From NCBI RefSeq assembly GCF_900129235.1, contig NZ_FQUV01000001.1, forward strand, positions 124,001 to 188,000: a stretch of 64,000 nt of DNA, read 5' to 3'. Below the pieces are notes generated by a model. It was given only the letters and a program-made list of their open reading frames with translations, searched no databases and had not been told where the DNA came from. The first letter of the stretch is position 1; every line of letters starts with the position of its first letter. This document shows positions 8,532-17,243 of this stretch, piece after piece. A program made the position numbers and the translations under genes. Source of the stretch: Litoreibacter ascidiaceicola (GTDB lineage: Bacteria; Pseudomonadota; Alphaproteobacteria; Rhodobacterales; Rhodobacteraceae).

Positions 8532-9767
8532 ATGTACGACCTGGCTATCATGTGGGACTGGATCGCTTTCTCGGTCCGCTGGTTACATCTAATCACCGCG
8601 ATGGCGTGGATCGGTGCATCCTTCTATTTCATCGCCCTTGATCTGGGCCTGCGCAAAGCCCCCAACATGCCCGTAGGTGCGCATGGCGAAGAATGGCAGG
8701 TGCATGGCGGCGGGTTCTACCACATCCAGAAATATCTGGTCGCCCCCGAGAACATGCCGGAGCATCTGATCTGGCACAAATGGCAAAGCTACATCACCTG
8801 GGTGTCCGGTGCAGCCATGCTGATGATCGTCTATTGGGTCGGCGGTGAGCTGTATCTTCTTGACCCGACCAAAGCCGAATTGAGCTTGTGGCAAGGCATC
8901 GCGATCTCCGGCGGCTCCCTGACCATCGGCTGGCTGGCCTACGACTTCATGTGCAAATCCAAGCTGAGCGAGCAACCTACCCTGCTGATGCTGCTGCTAT
9001 TCGTGATCCTTGTGATCATGTCATGGGGCTACAACCAGATTTTCACAGGCCGCGCCGCCCTGCTGCATCTGGGTGCCTTCACCGCGACGATCATGACTGC
9101 GAATGTGTTCTTCCAGATCATGCCGAACCAGCGGATCGTCGTGGCCGACCTTAAGGCAGGCCGCACACCGGACGCCAAGTATGGCAAGATCGCCAAAGTG
9201 CGCTCCACCCATAACAATTACCTGACCCTGCCAGTCGTGTTCCTGATGCTGTCCAACCACTACCCGCTGGCTTTCGGGACGCAATATGCGTGGATCATTG
9301 CCAGCCTGATCTTCCTGACCGGTGTCACCATCCGTCACTACTTCAACACCATGCACTCCACCGGCAAAGGTCCGAACTGGACTTGGGGCGTGACCGTGGT
9401 TTTGATGATCGTGATCGCGTGGCTGTCCACCGTGCGCACCGGCGAGACATGGGAAGAGGCCGAGGCTCGCCCCCTGACCGCCTATGAGGAGAAATTCGCC
9501 TCCGCCGCCTCGTTCGAGGACGCTTACGACACTGTCGTCGGAAACTGCTCGATGTGCCATGCACGCGAGCCCGTCTGGGATGGGATGCTGTGGGCGCCCA
9601 AAGGTGTCTACCTTGAAACCAAAGGCGACGTTGCGCGGCACGCCAGCGAGATTTACCTTCACGCAGGTGTCAGCCACGCCATGCCGCCGCCCAACGCAGT
9701 CCAGATGGATCTGGAGGCCCGCGCGACGATCATCGCCTGGGTCCGCGAAGTCCGCACTGGTGGTTAA
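8532..9767 (+). CDS. puuD: membrane urate hydroxylase with cytochrome c domain
   Basis: A 411-aa integral membrane enzyme that oxidises urate to 5-hydroxyisourate and passes electrons to a c-type haem instead of O2. The N-terminal part has several hydrophobic helices and the family start WDWIAFSVRWLHLITAMAWIGASFYFI. The C-terminal domain has one haem site, CSMCH (about residues 339-343), and a likely axial Met in AMPPP. The start at 8532 has GGGAGG just upstream; an earlier in-frame GTG at 8502 lacks one. A LysR gene diverges from it. The rest of the purine pathway is outside the window. Confidence 0.93.
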   Translation: MYDLAIMWDWIAFSVRWLHLITAMAWIGASFYFIALDLGLRKAPNMPVGAHGEEWQVHGGGFYHIQKYLVAPENMPEHLIWHKWQSYITWVSGAAMLMIVYWVGGELYLLDPTKAELSLWQGIAISGGSLTIGWLAYDFMCKSKLSEQPTLLMLLLFVILVIMSWGYNQIFTGRAALLHLGAFTATIMTANVFFQIMPNQRIVVADLKAGRTPDAKYGKIAKVRSTHNNYLTLPVVFLMLSNHYPLAFGTQYAWIIASLIFLTGVTIRHYFNTMHSTGKGPNWTWGVTVVLMIVIAWLSTVRTGETWEEAEARPLTAYEEKFASAASFEDAYDTVVGNCSMCHAREPVWDGMLWAPKGVYLETKGDVARHASEIYLHAGVSHAMPPPNAVQMDLEARATIIAWVREVRTGG

Positions 9768-9844
9768 CCGCGCCTCCAGGGAGTAACGCCCAAAGATCGC
9801 AGTTCGCCCAAGGCGACCAGATGAAACTCTACAAAATGGGGTGG

Positions 9845-9934
9845 TGGCGGACAGACAGGGATTCGAACCCTGGAGACGGTCTCCCGCCTACACACTTTCC
9901 AGGCGTGCGCCTTCGACCACTCGGCCACCTGTCC
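9845..9934 (-). tRNA. tRNA-Ser (anticodon GGA)
   Basis: A 90-nt class II tRNA including an encoded CCA. The acceptor stem GGACAGG pairs with the 3' strand TCTGTCC, followed by discriminator G. The anticodon loop is CTGGAAA on a 5-bp stem, giving anticodon GGA, which reads UCC and UCU. A long variable arm (GGGAGACCGTCTCC region) and the T loop GGTTCGAATCC are present. Confidence 0.97.
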
Positions 9935-10029
9935 GTGGCGCAGGGTGTAGCCAAAAGCACAGGGGAAGCGCAAGGGGCAATTCCGCTCTTTTCAAGAAGA
10001 GTTAAGCGCCGCAGTGCAACCGCATCACA

Positions 10030-10743
10030 CTAGCTTTCAAGATGCAGGTGCACCCGTCTGTTGTTGCGGCCCTTGTTTTCGATTTTGCCGATCCGAACAG
10101 GGCCAATTTCCGCGCTGCACGCCACATGGGTGCCGCCACAGGGTTGCAGGTCGATTTGCTCGGCTTCATCCCCGATACGAACCAGACGCACGCGCCCTGC
10201 CCCTTTGGGCGGCTGCACGGACATGGTTTTGACGAGGCCGGGATTGGCCTCAAGTTCCGCATCCGTGATCCATTGTTCCGAGATCAGCAGATCGCGCTCA
10301 ATCAGCGCGTTCAGCGCCTGTTCAAGCGCGGCCTTGTCTTCGGGCGGCTCGGGCATGTCAAAATCCAGCCGGCCTTTTTCGGTGCCGATCTGGCCACCTG
10401 TCACACCTAGCGGGATCACAACCGACAACAGATGCAGCGCCGTATGCACCCGCATATGCGCATGACGACGATCCCAGTCGAGGATTTGGGTCACCTGCAT
10501 GCCGGTCTCCGGCATCGGGTCACCCTCTTGCACGATCAGCACAACCTCGTCGCCTGTGCCTTTCCGTGCGTCCACAATGGCGCAACTTGCACCCGCCCAG
10601 TCCAGTCGCCCCATGTCACCCGGCTGTCCGCCACCCGTGGGGTAGAACAACGCGCGATCCAAGATCACGCCCTGCTCGGTGACGGCGGCAACCATTGCTT
10701 TGGCTTCTTTCAGATAGGCATCGTCGCGAAACAACAGGCTCAT
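10030..10743 (-). CDS. alaX: alanyl-tRNA editing protein AlaX
   Basis: A 237-aa stand-alone version of the AlaRS editing domain, which hydrolyses Ser- or Gly-tRNA(Ala) in trans. The zinc-binding residues are HTALH (His100 and His104) and CGGTH (Cys202 and His206). The N-terminal GGGQPGD motif marks the longer AlaX type. It overlaps the upstream mscS-type gene by 4 bp (ATGA), so the two are translationally coupled. It ends the operon running from cfa; the tRNA-Ser gene lies about 95 bp beyond its stop. Confidence 0.92.
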   Translation of the reverse strand: MSLLFRDDAYLKEAKAMVAAVTEQGVILDRALFYPTGGGQPGDMGRLDWAGASCAIVDARKGTGDEVVLIVQEGDPMPETGMQVTQILDWDRRHAHMRVHTALHLLSVVIPLGVTGGQIGTEKGRLDFDMPEPPEDKAALEQALNALIERDLLISEQWITDAELEANPGLVKTMSVQPPKGAGRVRLVRIGDEAEQIDLQPCGGTHVACSAEIGPVRIGKIENKGRNNRRVHLHLES

Positions 10744-13211
10744 AACTTTGGTCCCTGCTTTGGCGCCGGTTTTTCGGTCGCAGGCTTCTTGGCTGCTGAC
10801 TTCTTCGCCTCTGGCTTCTTCTCCGCAGGTTTCTTCTCCGCTGACGCTTGCAGCGCCTCGGGGTTGCGCAGCCAGACGTCGCGCTGTGCGAAGGGTATTT
10901 CGATCCCCTCTTCGGCGAAGCGGCGTGCAATCTCGTGGTTCATCTCGGATGGCACATGGGTCACATAGTTCACGTCGCGGATAATCGCGCGGATCTCGAA
11001 ATCCAGCGAATCCGCACCAAAGCCACGGAACAGCACGCTGGGCGGCGGGTTCAGGATCACCAGCGGTTCGGCTTCCGCAATCTCGCGCAAAATCCGCTCG
11101 ACCCGTTTGGTGTCCGTCCCATAAGCCACCCCGACCGAGACGATGATCCGTCCCGTCAGATTGCCCTTGGTCCAGTTCGTCACCGAGGTCGAAATCAGGT
11201 CCGCGTTGGGCACGATCACGTCGCGGCGATCAAAGGTCTCGACCCGCGTCGCACGCACCGAGATGTCGCGCACCACGCCCATGGTGCCCCCGACCTCGAT
11301 CCAGTCGCCCTCGGAAATCGGGCGCTCGATCAACAAGATAATGCCGGACACGAAGTTTGACACGATGGTTTGCAGCCCGAAGCCGATACCAACAGACAGC
11401 GCACCTGCGACAATCGCCAGAGAGGACAAGTCAATCCCTGCGCTGGTGATGGCAATCAGGGCGGCAAGGAAAATACCGATATAGCCCGTTCCGGCCACCA
11501 TGGCGTTGCGCCCGCCCGTGTCGAGATCGGTGCGCGGAAGGATCTGCGTGCGCAGTGTGCCTTGCATCAGGCGGGTCAGGCCGTAGCCTGCCGCGAAGAT
11601 CACCGCGAATTTCAGGAAATCGACGGGCGAGATGCGGCTGTCGCCCAATTGCACGCCCGACGCCACCATCGTCCACGCTTCGCTCAGATCGGTGACACGC
11701 GCGCCCCAGATCAACGCCAGAAGCGGCAGGGAGCATAGGGTTAGGGCGAAGCCGATCAGCACCGGAATAAGCCCGTTGCTGCCTGCTTCTTCTCCGCGGA
11801 TCATCGAGTAGATGTCACGCACAAGTCTTTGCAGGATCGCGACACCCGCCATCACCGCAAGGGTCAGATAGGTGGAATACACCAGCACGTTGCCCGCGTA
11901 AGTGTAGCCAATTATCGCCAGCAGCGGCCCGACGATGGCCACGATGCGCGCCGCGCGGCCAAGATACCGAAGAACCAGCCCGTTGGGGCCGTCCGGACCT
12001 ATGCTTTGCTCTTCGGCGTCGCTGGCTTCAGCCGACTGGACCTGTGCCGCCTTCGCCGAAACCACCATCAATGTTGCAATGCGGAACAAGAACAGCCCCG
12101 CCAGTATGATCACCGGCAGGCCAAGAACGGATGCGGCAGCATCGGTCAGCAGATCGGTTAACAACAGCCCGCCGATCGCCGCATTGGCCGCGATGAATAG
12201 CCCTGCGAAGTTGATCAACACGCGAATTTGCAGCCCTTGCCCTTCAGCCAAAGTCAGCAACGGATGCGGTGGATAGGCAGGTGGTGCAATCTGACGGGCA
12301 AGCCAGCGTGCTACATAGATGATGATGACCACGGCTGACAGAATTTCCAGAACCGCGTCGCCAGCGACACCGGTCAACTCGCTTTGATCAGCTGCTTCAA
12401 GGATCAGCGTCAACCCGACAATCGGCAAGATGAGCGAGGCCAGCGAAATCAGGAACACGCCGACCCGAACACGGGCGCGACTGGCGTGGCGACTGTCGCG
12501 CAGCTTGGCCAGACCGCGTTCGACCCACGCGCCGCCTCGAACGACAAAAATCAGCCCCGTCACCAGTAAAACAAGGATCAGGGGCAAGCTGCCTTTCAAG
12601 GTTTCATAGCGTTTCGCCGAGGCCAGGTTGGACTTCACCTCGGTGACAACCTTAGCCCCGACCTCTGCCACCGACAGTATGGCACCGGACCACAATGCAG
12701 GGTTCAGGGGCGTGGAATTCAGTTCCAGAAACTGGTTTGTCTGACGGTCCCTCACGCTGCTATCGAGCCGTGAAATAAGGCCGTCGGCCCGCGTATAGGC
12801 TTCCTCGGCGCGCCGGATCGGGGCGGTCGCGGAATCAAGCTCCGTTGTCAGTTCTGCACGTCGGCTGGCGATCTCTTCAGGCTCGCTTTCCCCTTCGGCG
12901 GGCAAAGGACCCAAAGCGCTGATCTGGCTTTTGAGTGTGGATATGCGGTCCTTGTTTACGCTTTGACGGCGCAAAAACACCTCGCGCCACGAGGCAAGCT
13001 GCTCACGCAGGGATTGCAGCCCCTCGACCGAGGCGCGGTCTTGCACCAGCACCTCGTCAGCACGCGTTGCATCACGCTCCCATGCGTCATAATCCGGCGC
13101 GCCACTTTGGGTCGTAACCGCCTGCGCCAACACAGGGCCCTGTCCGGCGACGACGCCAAAACACAAGGTAAGCGCGACAAGGAAAGCGCGCAGTAACGTC
13201 AAACGGGCCAT
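10740..13211 (-). CDS. large MscS-family mechanosensitive channel with N-terminal DUF3772 region
   Basis: An 823-aa inner-membrane protein. A signal peptide (about residues 1-30) is followed by a coiled-coil-rich periplasmic region of the DUF3772 type (to about 195), then about ten hydrophobic segments. The MscS pore and beta domain contain ALSVGIGFGLQTIVSNFVSG and ERPISEGDWIEVGG. The C-terminal tail is made of Lys/Ala/Pro repeats of the KKPAEKK type. Large MscS paralogues release osmolytes on hypo-osmotic shock. It starts directly after the cysK stop (TAGATG) and overlaps alaX by 4 bp. The role in this operon is not evident. Confidence 0.9.
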   Translation of the reverse strand: MARLTLLRAFLVALTLCFGVVAGQGPVLAQAVTTQSGAPDYDAWERDATRADEVLVQDRASVEGLQSLREQLASWREVFLRRQSVNKDRISTLKSQISALGPLPAEGESEPEEIASRRAELTTELDSATAPIRRAEEAYTRADGLISRLDSSVRDRQTNQFLELNSTPLNPALWSGAILSVAEVGAKVVTEVKSNLASAKRYETLKGSLPLILVLLVTGLIFVVRGGAWVERGLAKLRDSRHASRARVRVGVFLISLASLILPIVGLTLILEAADQSELTGVAGDAVLEILSAVVIIIYVARWLARQIAPPAYPPHPLLTLAEGQGLQIRVLINFAGLFIAANAAIGGLLLTDLLTDAAASVLGLPVIILAGLFLFRIATLMVVSAKAAQVQSAEASDAEEQSIGPDGPNGLVLRYLGRAARIVAIVGPLLAIIGYTYAGNVLVYSTYLTLAVMAGVAILQRLVRDIYSMIRGEEAGSNGLIPVLIGFALTLCSLPLLALIWGARVTDLSEAWTMVASGVQLGDSRISPVDFLKFAVIFAAGYGLTRLMQGTLRTQILPRTDLDTGGRNAMVAGTGYIGIFLAALIAITSAGIDLSSLAIVAGALSVGIGFGLQTIVSNFVSGIILLIERPISEGDWIEVGGTMGVVRDISVRATRVETFDRRDVIVPNADLISTSVTNWTKGNLTGRIIVSVGVAYGTDTKRVERILREIAEAEPLVILNPPPSVLFRGFGADSLDFEIRAIIRDVNYVTHVPSEMNHEIARRFAEEGIEIPFAQRDVWLRNPEALQASAEKKPAEKKPEAKKSAAKKPATEKPAPKQGPKL

Positions 13212-14240
13212 CTATTCGAACACGCTCGGCATGGGCTGTGGCGCACGCGCCAGCCATTCAGGGTATGGCAGCCCCTTCTCTTTCAGGAACTCCGGGTTCC
13301 ACAGTTTTGACTGATACCGAGTGCCGTAGTCACACAGGATGGTCACGATGGTATGGCCCGGTCCCATATCTTTCGCCTGACGGATCGCCCCGGCGATATT
13401 GATGCCGGACGAGGCACCGAGGCACAGCCCTTCATGTTGCAGCGTGTCGAACACAATCGGCAGCGCCTCTTCGTCGGGGATCTGATAATTGTAGTCCGGC
13501 GTCAGCCCTTCAAGGTTCTTGGTGATGCGCACCTGACCGATCCCTTCGGCGATGGAGCCGCCATCCATGGTCAGCTCCCCCTTCGTGTACCAGTCATACA
13601 GTGCCGCCCCCATCGGGTCCGCCAAGCCGATCTTCACGCCCTTCGGCTGCAACGCCATGGCGATCCCCGCCAAGGTGCCACCAGAGCCGACTGCGCAGAT
13701 AAAGCCGTCGACCTTGCCGCCGGTTTGCTCCCAAATCTCCGGACCTGTGGTCTCGATATGGGCCTGACGGTTGGCCACGTTGTCAAATTGGTTCGCCCAG
13801 ATCGCGCCGTTCGGCTCGGTTTCGTTCAGCTTCTTGGCCAAACGCTCCGAATAGCGCACGAAATTGTTCGGTTTGCGGTAAGGTGCGGCTGGCACTTCGA
13901 CCAGCTCCGCCCCCGCAAGGCGTAGCATGTCTTTCTTTTCCTGACTTTGCGTCTCGGGGATGACGATCACGGTCTTGAAGCCCATCGACGCGCCGACCAG
14001 TGCAAGGCCGATGCCCGTGTTGCCCGCGGTGCCTTCGACAATCGTGCCACCGGGCTTCAACGCACCAGAGGCAATCGCATCCCGAATGATATAGAGCGCA
14101 GGCCGGTCCTTGACCGACTGACCGGGGTTCATGAATTCGGCTTTGCCCAGTATTTCGCAGCCCGTCGCCTCGCTGGCGGCGTTCAATCGGATAAGGGGCG
14201 TGTTGCCCACCAACTCGGCTAGGTTTTTCTTGATAGCCAT
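13212..14240 (-). CDS. cysK: cysteine synthase A
   Basis: A 342-aa PLP enzyme that makes cysteine from O-acetylserine and sulfide. PLP binds the Lys of SVKDR (about residue 44), and the substrate loop is GTAGNTG. It is slightly longer than the usual 310-320 residues, with the extra sequence at the C terminus. It lies downstream of trgA-trgB, the same trio as the Rhodobacter sphaeroides high-level tellurite resistance locus. A role in oxyanion tolerance as well as in sulfur assimilation is therefore likely. Confidence 0.93.
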   Translation of the reverse strand: MAIKKNLAELVGNTPLIRLNAASEATGCEILGKAEFMNPGQSVKDRPALYIIRDAIASGALKPGGTIVEGTAGNTGIGLALVGASMGFKTVIVIPETQSQEKKDMLRLAGAELVEVPAAPYRKPNNFVRYSERLAKKLNETEPNGAIWANQFDNVANRQAHIETTGPEIWEQTGGKVDGFICAVGSGGTLAGIAMALQPKGVKIGLADPMGAALYDWYTKGELTMDGGSIAEGIGQVRITKNLEGLTPDYNYQIPDEEALPIVFDTLQHEGLCLGASSGINIAGAIRQAKDMGPGHTIVTILCDYGTRYQSKLWNPEFLKEKGLPYPEWLARAPQPMPSVFE

Positions 14241-14294
14241 CTGCGAAACTCCTGTTCAGCGCTTGCCCTTTGATAGGCATCGCACGGGGCGAAC

Positions 14295-15422
14295 TCAAGC
14301 AGGTGTTGCGTCCGCGCGCAGCCTTGTGCGTTCACGATCCAGACAAAAGGCGCAAATCAAAAGCGGCCCGTTCTGGACCTCTCCGCTGCGCACGGCGTCC
14401 ATCAATGTTGCAAACGGGATCACCATCGACCGGATGTCCTCGGCCTCGGCGTCCAACCCGCCCAGCCCCGCCGCAGCGTCAGGCAGGTCTGCAAGTCCAA
14501 GGAAGCAATACAAATACTCCGTAAACGCCCCCGGTGACGGGTAGTAATTTGCCGCTGGCACCAATTCGGACAGAGACAGTCCCGTCTCTTCCTCCGCCTC
14601 GCGATGGGCCGCGGTCTCTGGGCTTTCGCCCCCGTCAATACGTCCGGCCACCGCTTCAAGGCACCACGGGTTCAAATCACCACGCGCGAAGGGCGCGGGG
14701 CGAAACTGCTCGATCAGCAAAACGGTGTCGCGCACCGGATCATAGGGCAGCACCACAACCGCATCGACCGCGACGAACACCTCGCGCTCCACAAGGTTTG
14801 TCCCGCCATCAAATCGGGTATGGCGCAGCGTCAGCTCGTCCAACGCAAAGAACCGTGAATAGGGTCGGTTCTGCGCGACCACCTCGACCGCGTCACGCGA
14901 CGCACCTTGCCGTAAGGTGACCGGAGGCGCATCATTCAGCGCGTTCACACGCGCCTGCGCCCGCGCCCGGATCGGTCCAAGCTTTCGCACCAAATCAGCA
15001 ATCGCTATTTTGCCGAACAGGTCCATAATCTCGTGGGCCGCCTCGCGGGTCACAGCGCCCATGGTCTGCTGCCAATGCGCAAGGCTCCATGGCGCGCCCT
15101 TGCCATACTGGTTGTCGGTTGGCGTGTAGAGCCGCGCGCGCTGCCCGTCCGCCAGCACAACCGGCACCAACTCATATCCATAGGGGGCTTCGTAATAGTC
15201 CAGCCGTGCAACCTGCTCGTCCGTCAGATTCTGCAGAAGCAACCCTTCCGCTTGCGCACCTTCGCAGGGCAACAGCAGCGGAAAGGTCTCGCCTGCCGCC
15301 GTAAACACGCGGTGATCGGCCAGCGCGACGGGTTGCGCATCTGCCACAGCGCCCAGCACGATTTCCAGAAGTTCAGGGTCTGTCAGGGTGCCGAACAGGA
15401 CGATGTCGTCCGCAGCTGCCAT
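14295..15422 (-). CDS. trgB: NUDIX hydrolase with N-terminal gamma-glutamylcyclotransferase-like domain (TrgB type)
   Basis: A 375-aa two-domain protein. Residues 1 to about 130 resemble a gamma-glutamylcyclotransferase/AIG2-like fold (LFGTLTDPELLE start, YEAPYGYELVPV core). A linker leads to a NUDIX domain with a complete Nudix box at about residues 260-282 (GRIDGGE, then REAEEETGL). The NUDIX half resembles ADP-ribose pyrophosphatases. The start at 15422 lies 13 bp after the trgA stop. The fusion plus the trgA and cysK neighbours match the TrgB protein of Rhodobacter. The biochemical link to tellurite is not explained by the domains. Confidence 0.88.
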   Translation of the reverse strand: MAAADDIVLFGTLTDPELLEIVLGAVADAQPVALADHRVFTAAGETFPLLLPCEGAQAEGLLLQNLTDEQVARLDYYEAPYGYELVPVVLADGQRARLYTPTDNQYGKGAPWSLAHWQQTMGAVTREAAHEIMDLFGKIAIADLVRKLGPIRARAQARVNALNDAPPVTLRQGASRDAVEVVAQNRPYSRFFALDELTLRHTRFDGGTNLVEREVFVAVDAVVVLPYDPVRDTVLLIEQFRPAPFARGDLNPWCLEAVAGRIDGGESPETAAHREAEEETGLSLSELVPAANYYPSPGAFTEYLYCFLGLADLPDAAAGLGGLDAEAEDIRSMVIPFATLMDAVRSGEVQNGPLLICAFCLDRERTRLRADATPA

Positions 15423-15435
15423 TATGTTCACGCCG

Positions 15436-15894
15436 TCACTCGAACTTGCGATGCGCCCATTCGGAGGCAATCCCGCCGAAGAACCCACCGATAACCAGCA
15501 CCGCCAACACAAACGGGTTCAGCAACAGCAATCCGTATTCAAGCATCAATGCGAAGACATCGACCAAGGCCTCCATCGGGCCGTCATATTGCAAGCGGCG
15601 GGATTTCTTGATCATCAAAGCTACCGCGAAGATGAAGGTGACAGAAACCGTAGATACAACAACGACATAGAGGCCATTGTTCATACTGGCGCCGTAGTTC
15701 TTGCCCACCAGTTTTCCCATGATACGCCAGCCGACAATCAGCGGAATCCCGACGCAAATCGGCAACAGCCATTTCAGCGGTTGCCCCTCTGGAAGCGTTG
15801 GTCTGATCAGTTCGGCCACGAAGTAACCCGTGATCGCAAAAATGACTCCGGCAACAAGTTTGGCGGCTGTGGGCATCTTGGCAGTGGTGGTCAT
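15436..15894 (-). CDS. trgA: TrgA-family membrane protein
   Basis: A 152-aa protein with about four hydrophobic segments and short charged ends. The motif GWRIMGKLVGKNYGASMNNGLY is typical of TrgA homologues of Rhodobacterales. The start at 15894 (MTTTAKMPTAAKLVAG) is 8 bp from the cfa stop; the longer open frame would run into cfa. It is first of trgA-trgB-cysK, named for tellurite resistance in Rhodobacter sphaeroides. The biochemical function is unknown. Confidence 0.85.
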   Translation of the reverse strand: MTTTAKMPTAAKLVAGVIFAITGYFVAELIRPTLPEGQPLKWLLPICVGIPLIVGWRIMGKLVGKNYGASMNNGLYVVVVSTVSVTFIFAVALMIKKSRRLQYDGPMEALVDVFALMLEYGLLLLNPFVLAVLVIGGFFGGIASEWAHRKFE

Positions 15895-15902
15895 TGTAGA
15901 AA

Positions 15903-17138
15903 CTACTCGGTTTTTTTCATGGTGATCTGCGTCACATCGCAGTTTCCACTCCAAAACGTAGCGGCGCAAGAGGTCAGATAGAAATTCCACATGTTTCTAA
16001 AGCGTTGGTCAAACCCCAATTCTTCCACCTCGCCCCATCGGGCGTTGAACGTCTCATGCCACAGGCGCAGGGTTTTCGAATAGCTTTGCCCGAATTCGAT
16101 GGAGCGCACGGTCTCCAGCCCTGCCCGCTTGATCTGCGTTCGCAGCACCGACGGGCACGGCAACATGCCGCCCGGAAAGATGTATTTCTGGATGAAATCC
16201 ACCTGACGGTTGTAGACCTCCCAGCGGCGATCCTCGACGGTGATTATCTGCAGGGTCGCACTTTTGCCGGGCTTCAGGCAGTCGCGCACTGCATCGAAAT
16301 AAACCGGCCAGTATTTTTCGCCCACCGCCTCGAACATCTCGATGCTGGCAATCCCGTCATACTGCCCGCGCTCGTCGCGGTAATCCTGCATCTTGATCTC
16401 GACCAGATCGCTGAGGCCAGCCTGCGCAATCCGCGCCACCGCATAATCATGCTGTTCCTGACTGATCGTCAGCCCGGTAACCCTGATCCCCTTGCGCGCG
16501 GCATGTTCGGCAAACCCGCCCCAGCCGCAGCCGATTTCAAGCACATGATCGCCTGTCTGCGCGCCCATCTGCTCCAGCATGGAGGCATATTTGGCCTGCT
16601 GCGCCTCCTCATGGCTCTCGTCGCCTTTGAACAACGCCGAGCTATAGGTCATCGACGGATCAAGCCACAAGGCGTAAAACTCGTTCCCCAGATCGTAGTG
16701 ATAGCTGATGTTCTTGCGCGCCTGTTCGCGTGAATTGCGCTGCATCCAGAACCGCATCTTCTCATAGGCCCGCACCAGCCCGAGGCCGGGAAAGCCGTCA
16801 TAGACCTCCTCGTTGTCAGCGTGCATCAAGTCCATGAAAGCCTGCAAATCGGGGGTGGTCCACCAGCCGTCCAGATAGGCGTCACAAAAACCCAGATCAC
16901 CCTCGCGGATCAAACGGGCAAACAGGTCGGCATTGTGAATGTCGATCTCGGCACAAATCCCCGCCTCGCGCCCTTCGGCACGAAACACGCGGCCATCTGG
17001 CAGCTTCATATCCAGCCGCCCCGCGCGCATCTTTTGAGCGGTGGCAAAAGCCTGCGGAAAATAGCGCGGAAGCGCGTGCTGTCCTTGCGTGCTCGTTAAC
17101 ACATCCTGTGTCAGCACATCGCCAGTGAGAACATTCAT
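15903..17138 (-). CDS. cfa: cyclopropane-fatty-acyl-phospholipid synthase
   Basis: A 411-aa SAM-dependent enzyme that adds a methylene across double bonds of membrane phospholipid acyl chains. The SAM site is VLEIGCGWGGFAEHAA, and the family motif SYHYDLGNEFY lies before it. YIFPGGMLPCP marks the C-terminal half. The start at 17138 (MNVLTGDV) has a GGGAGG site at the right distance. It is first of a tightly packed minus-strand run with trgA, trgB, cysK, mscS and alaX. Confidence 0.92.
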   Translation of the reverse strand: MNVLTGDVLTQDVLTSTQGQHALPRYFPQAFATAQKMRAGRLDMKLPDGRVFRAEGREAGICAEIDIHNADLFARLIREGDLGFCDAYLDGWWTTPDLQAFMDLMHADNEEVYDGFPGLGLVRAYEKMRFWMQRNSREQARKNISYHYDLGNEFYALWLDPSMTYSSALFKGDESHEEAQQAKYASMLEQMGAQTGDHVLEIGCGWGGFAEHAARKGIRVTGLTISQEQHDYAVARIAQAGLSDLVEIKMQDYRDERGQYDGIASIEMFEAVGEKYWPVYFDAVRDCLKPGKSATLQIITVEDRRWEVYNRQVDFIQKYIFPGGMLPCPSVLRTQIKRAGLETVRSIEFGQSYSKTLRLWHETFNARWGEVEELGFDQRFRNMWNFYLTSCAATFWSGNCDVTQITMKKTE

Positions 17139-17243
17139 GCCCTGCCTCCCTAACTTAGCATATTCATGAATTTTGACAGATAGCGCGAAATTTCTCAAGT
17201 AAAGCAACGCGGTCGTGTTTTTTCAGTGATCGCCGAGCGGTGC

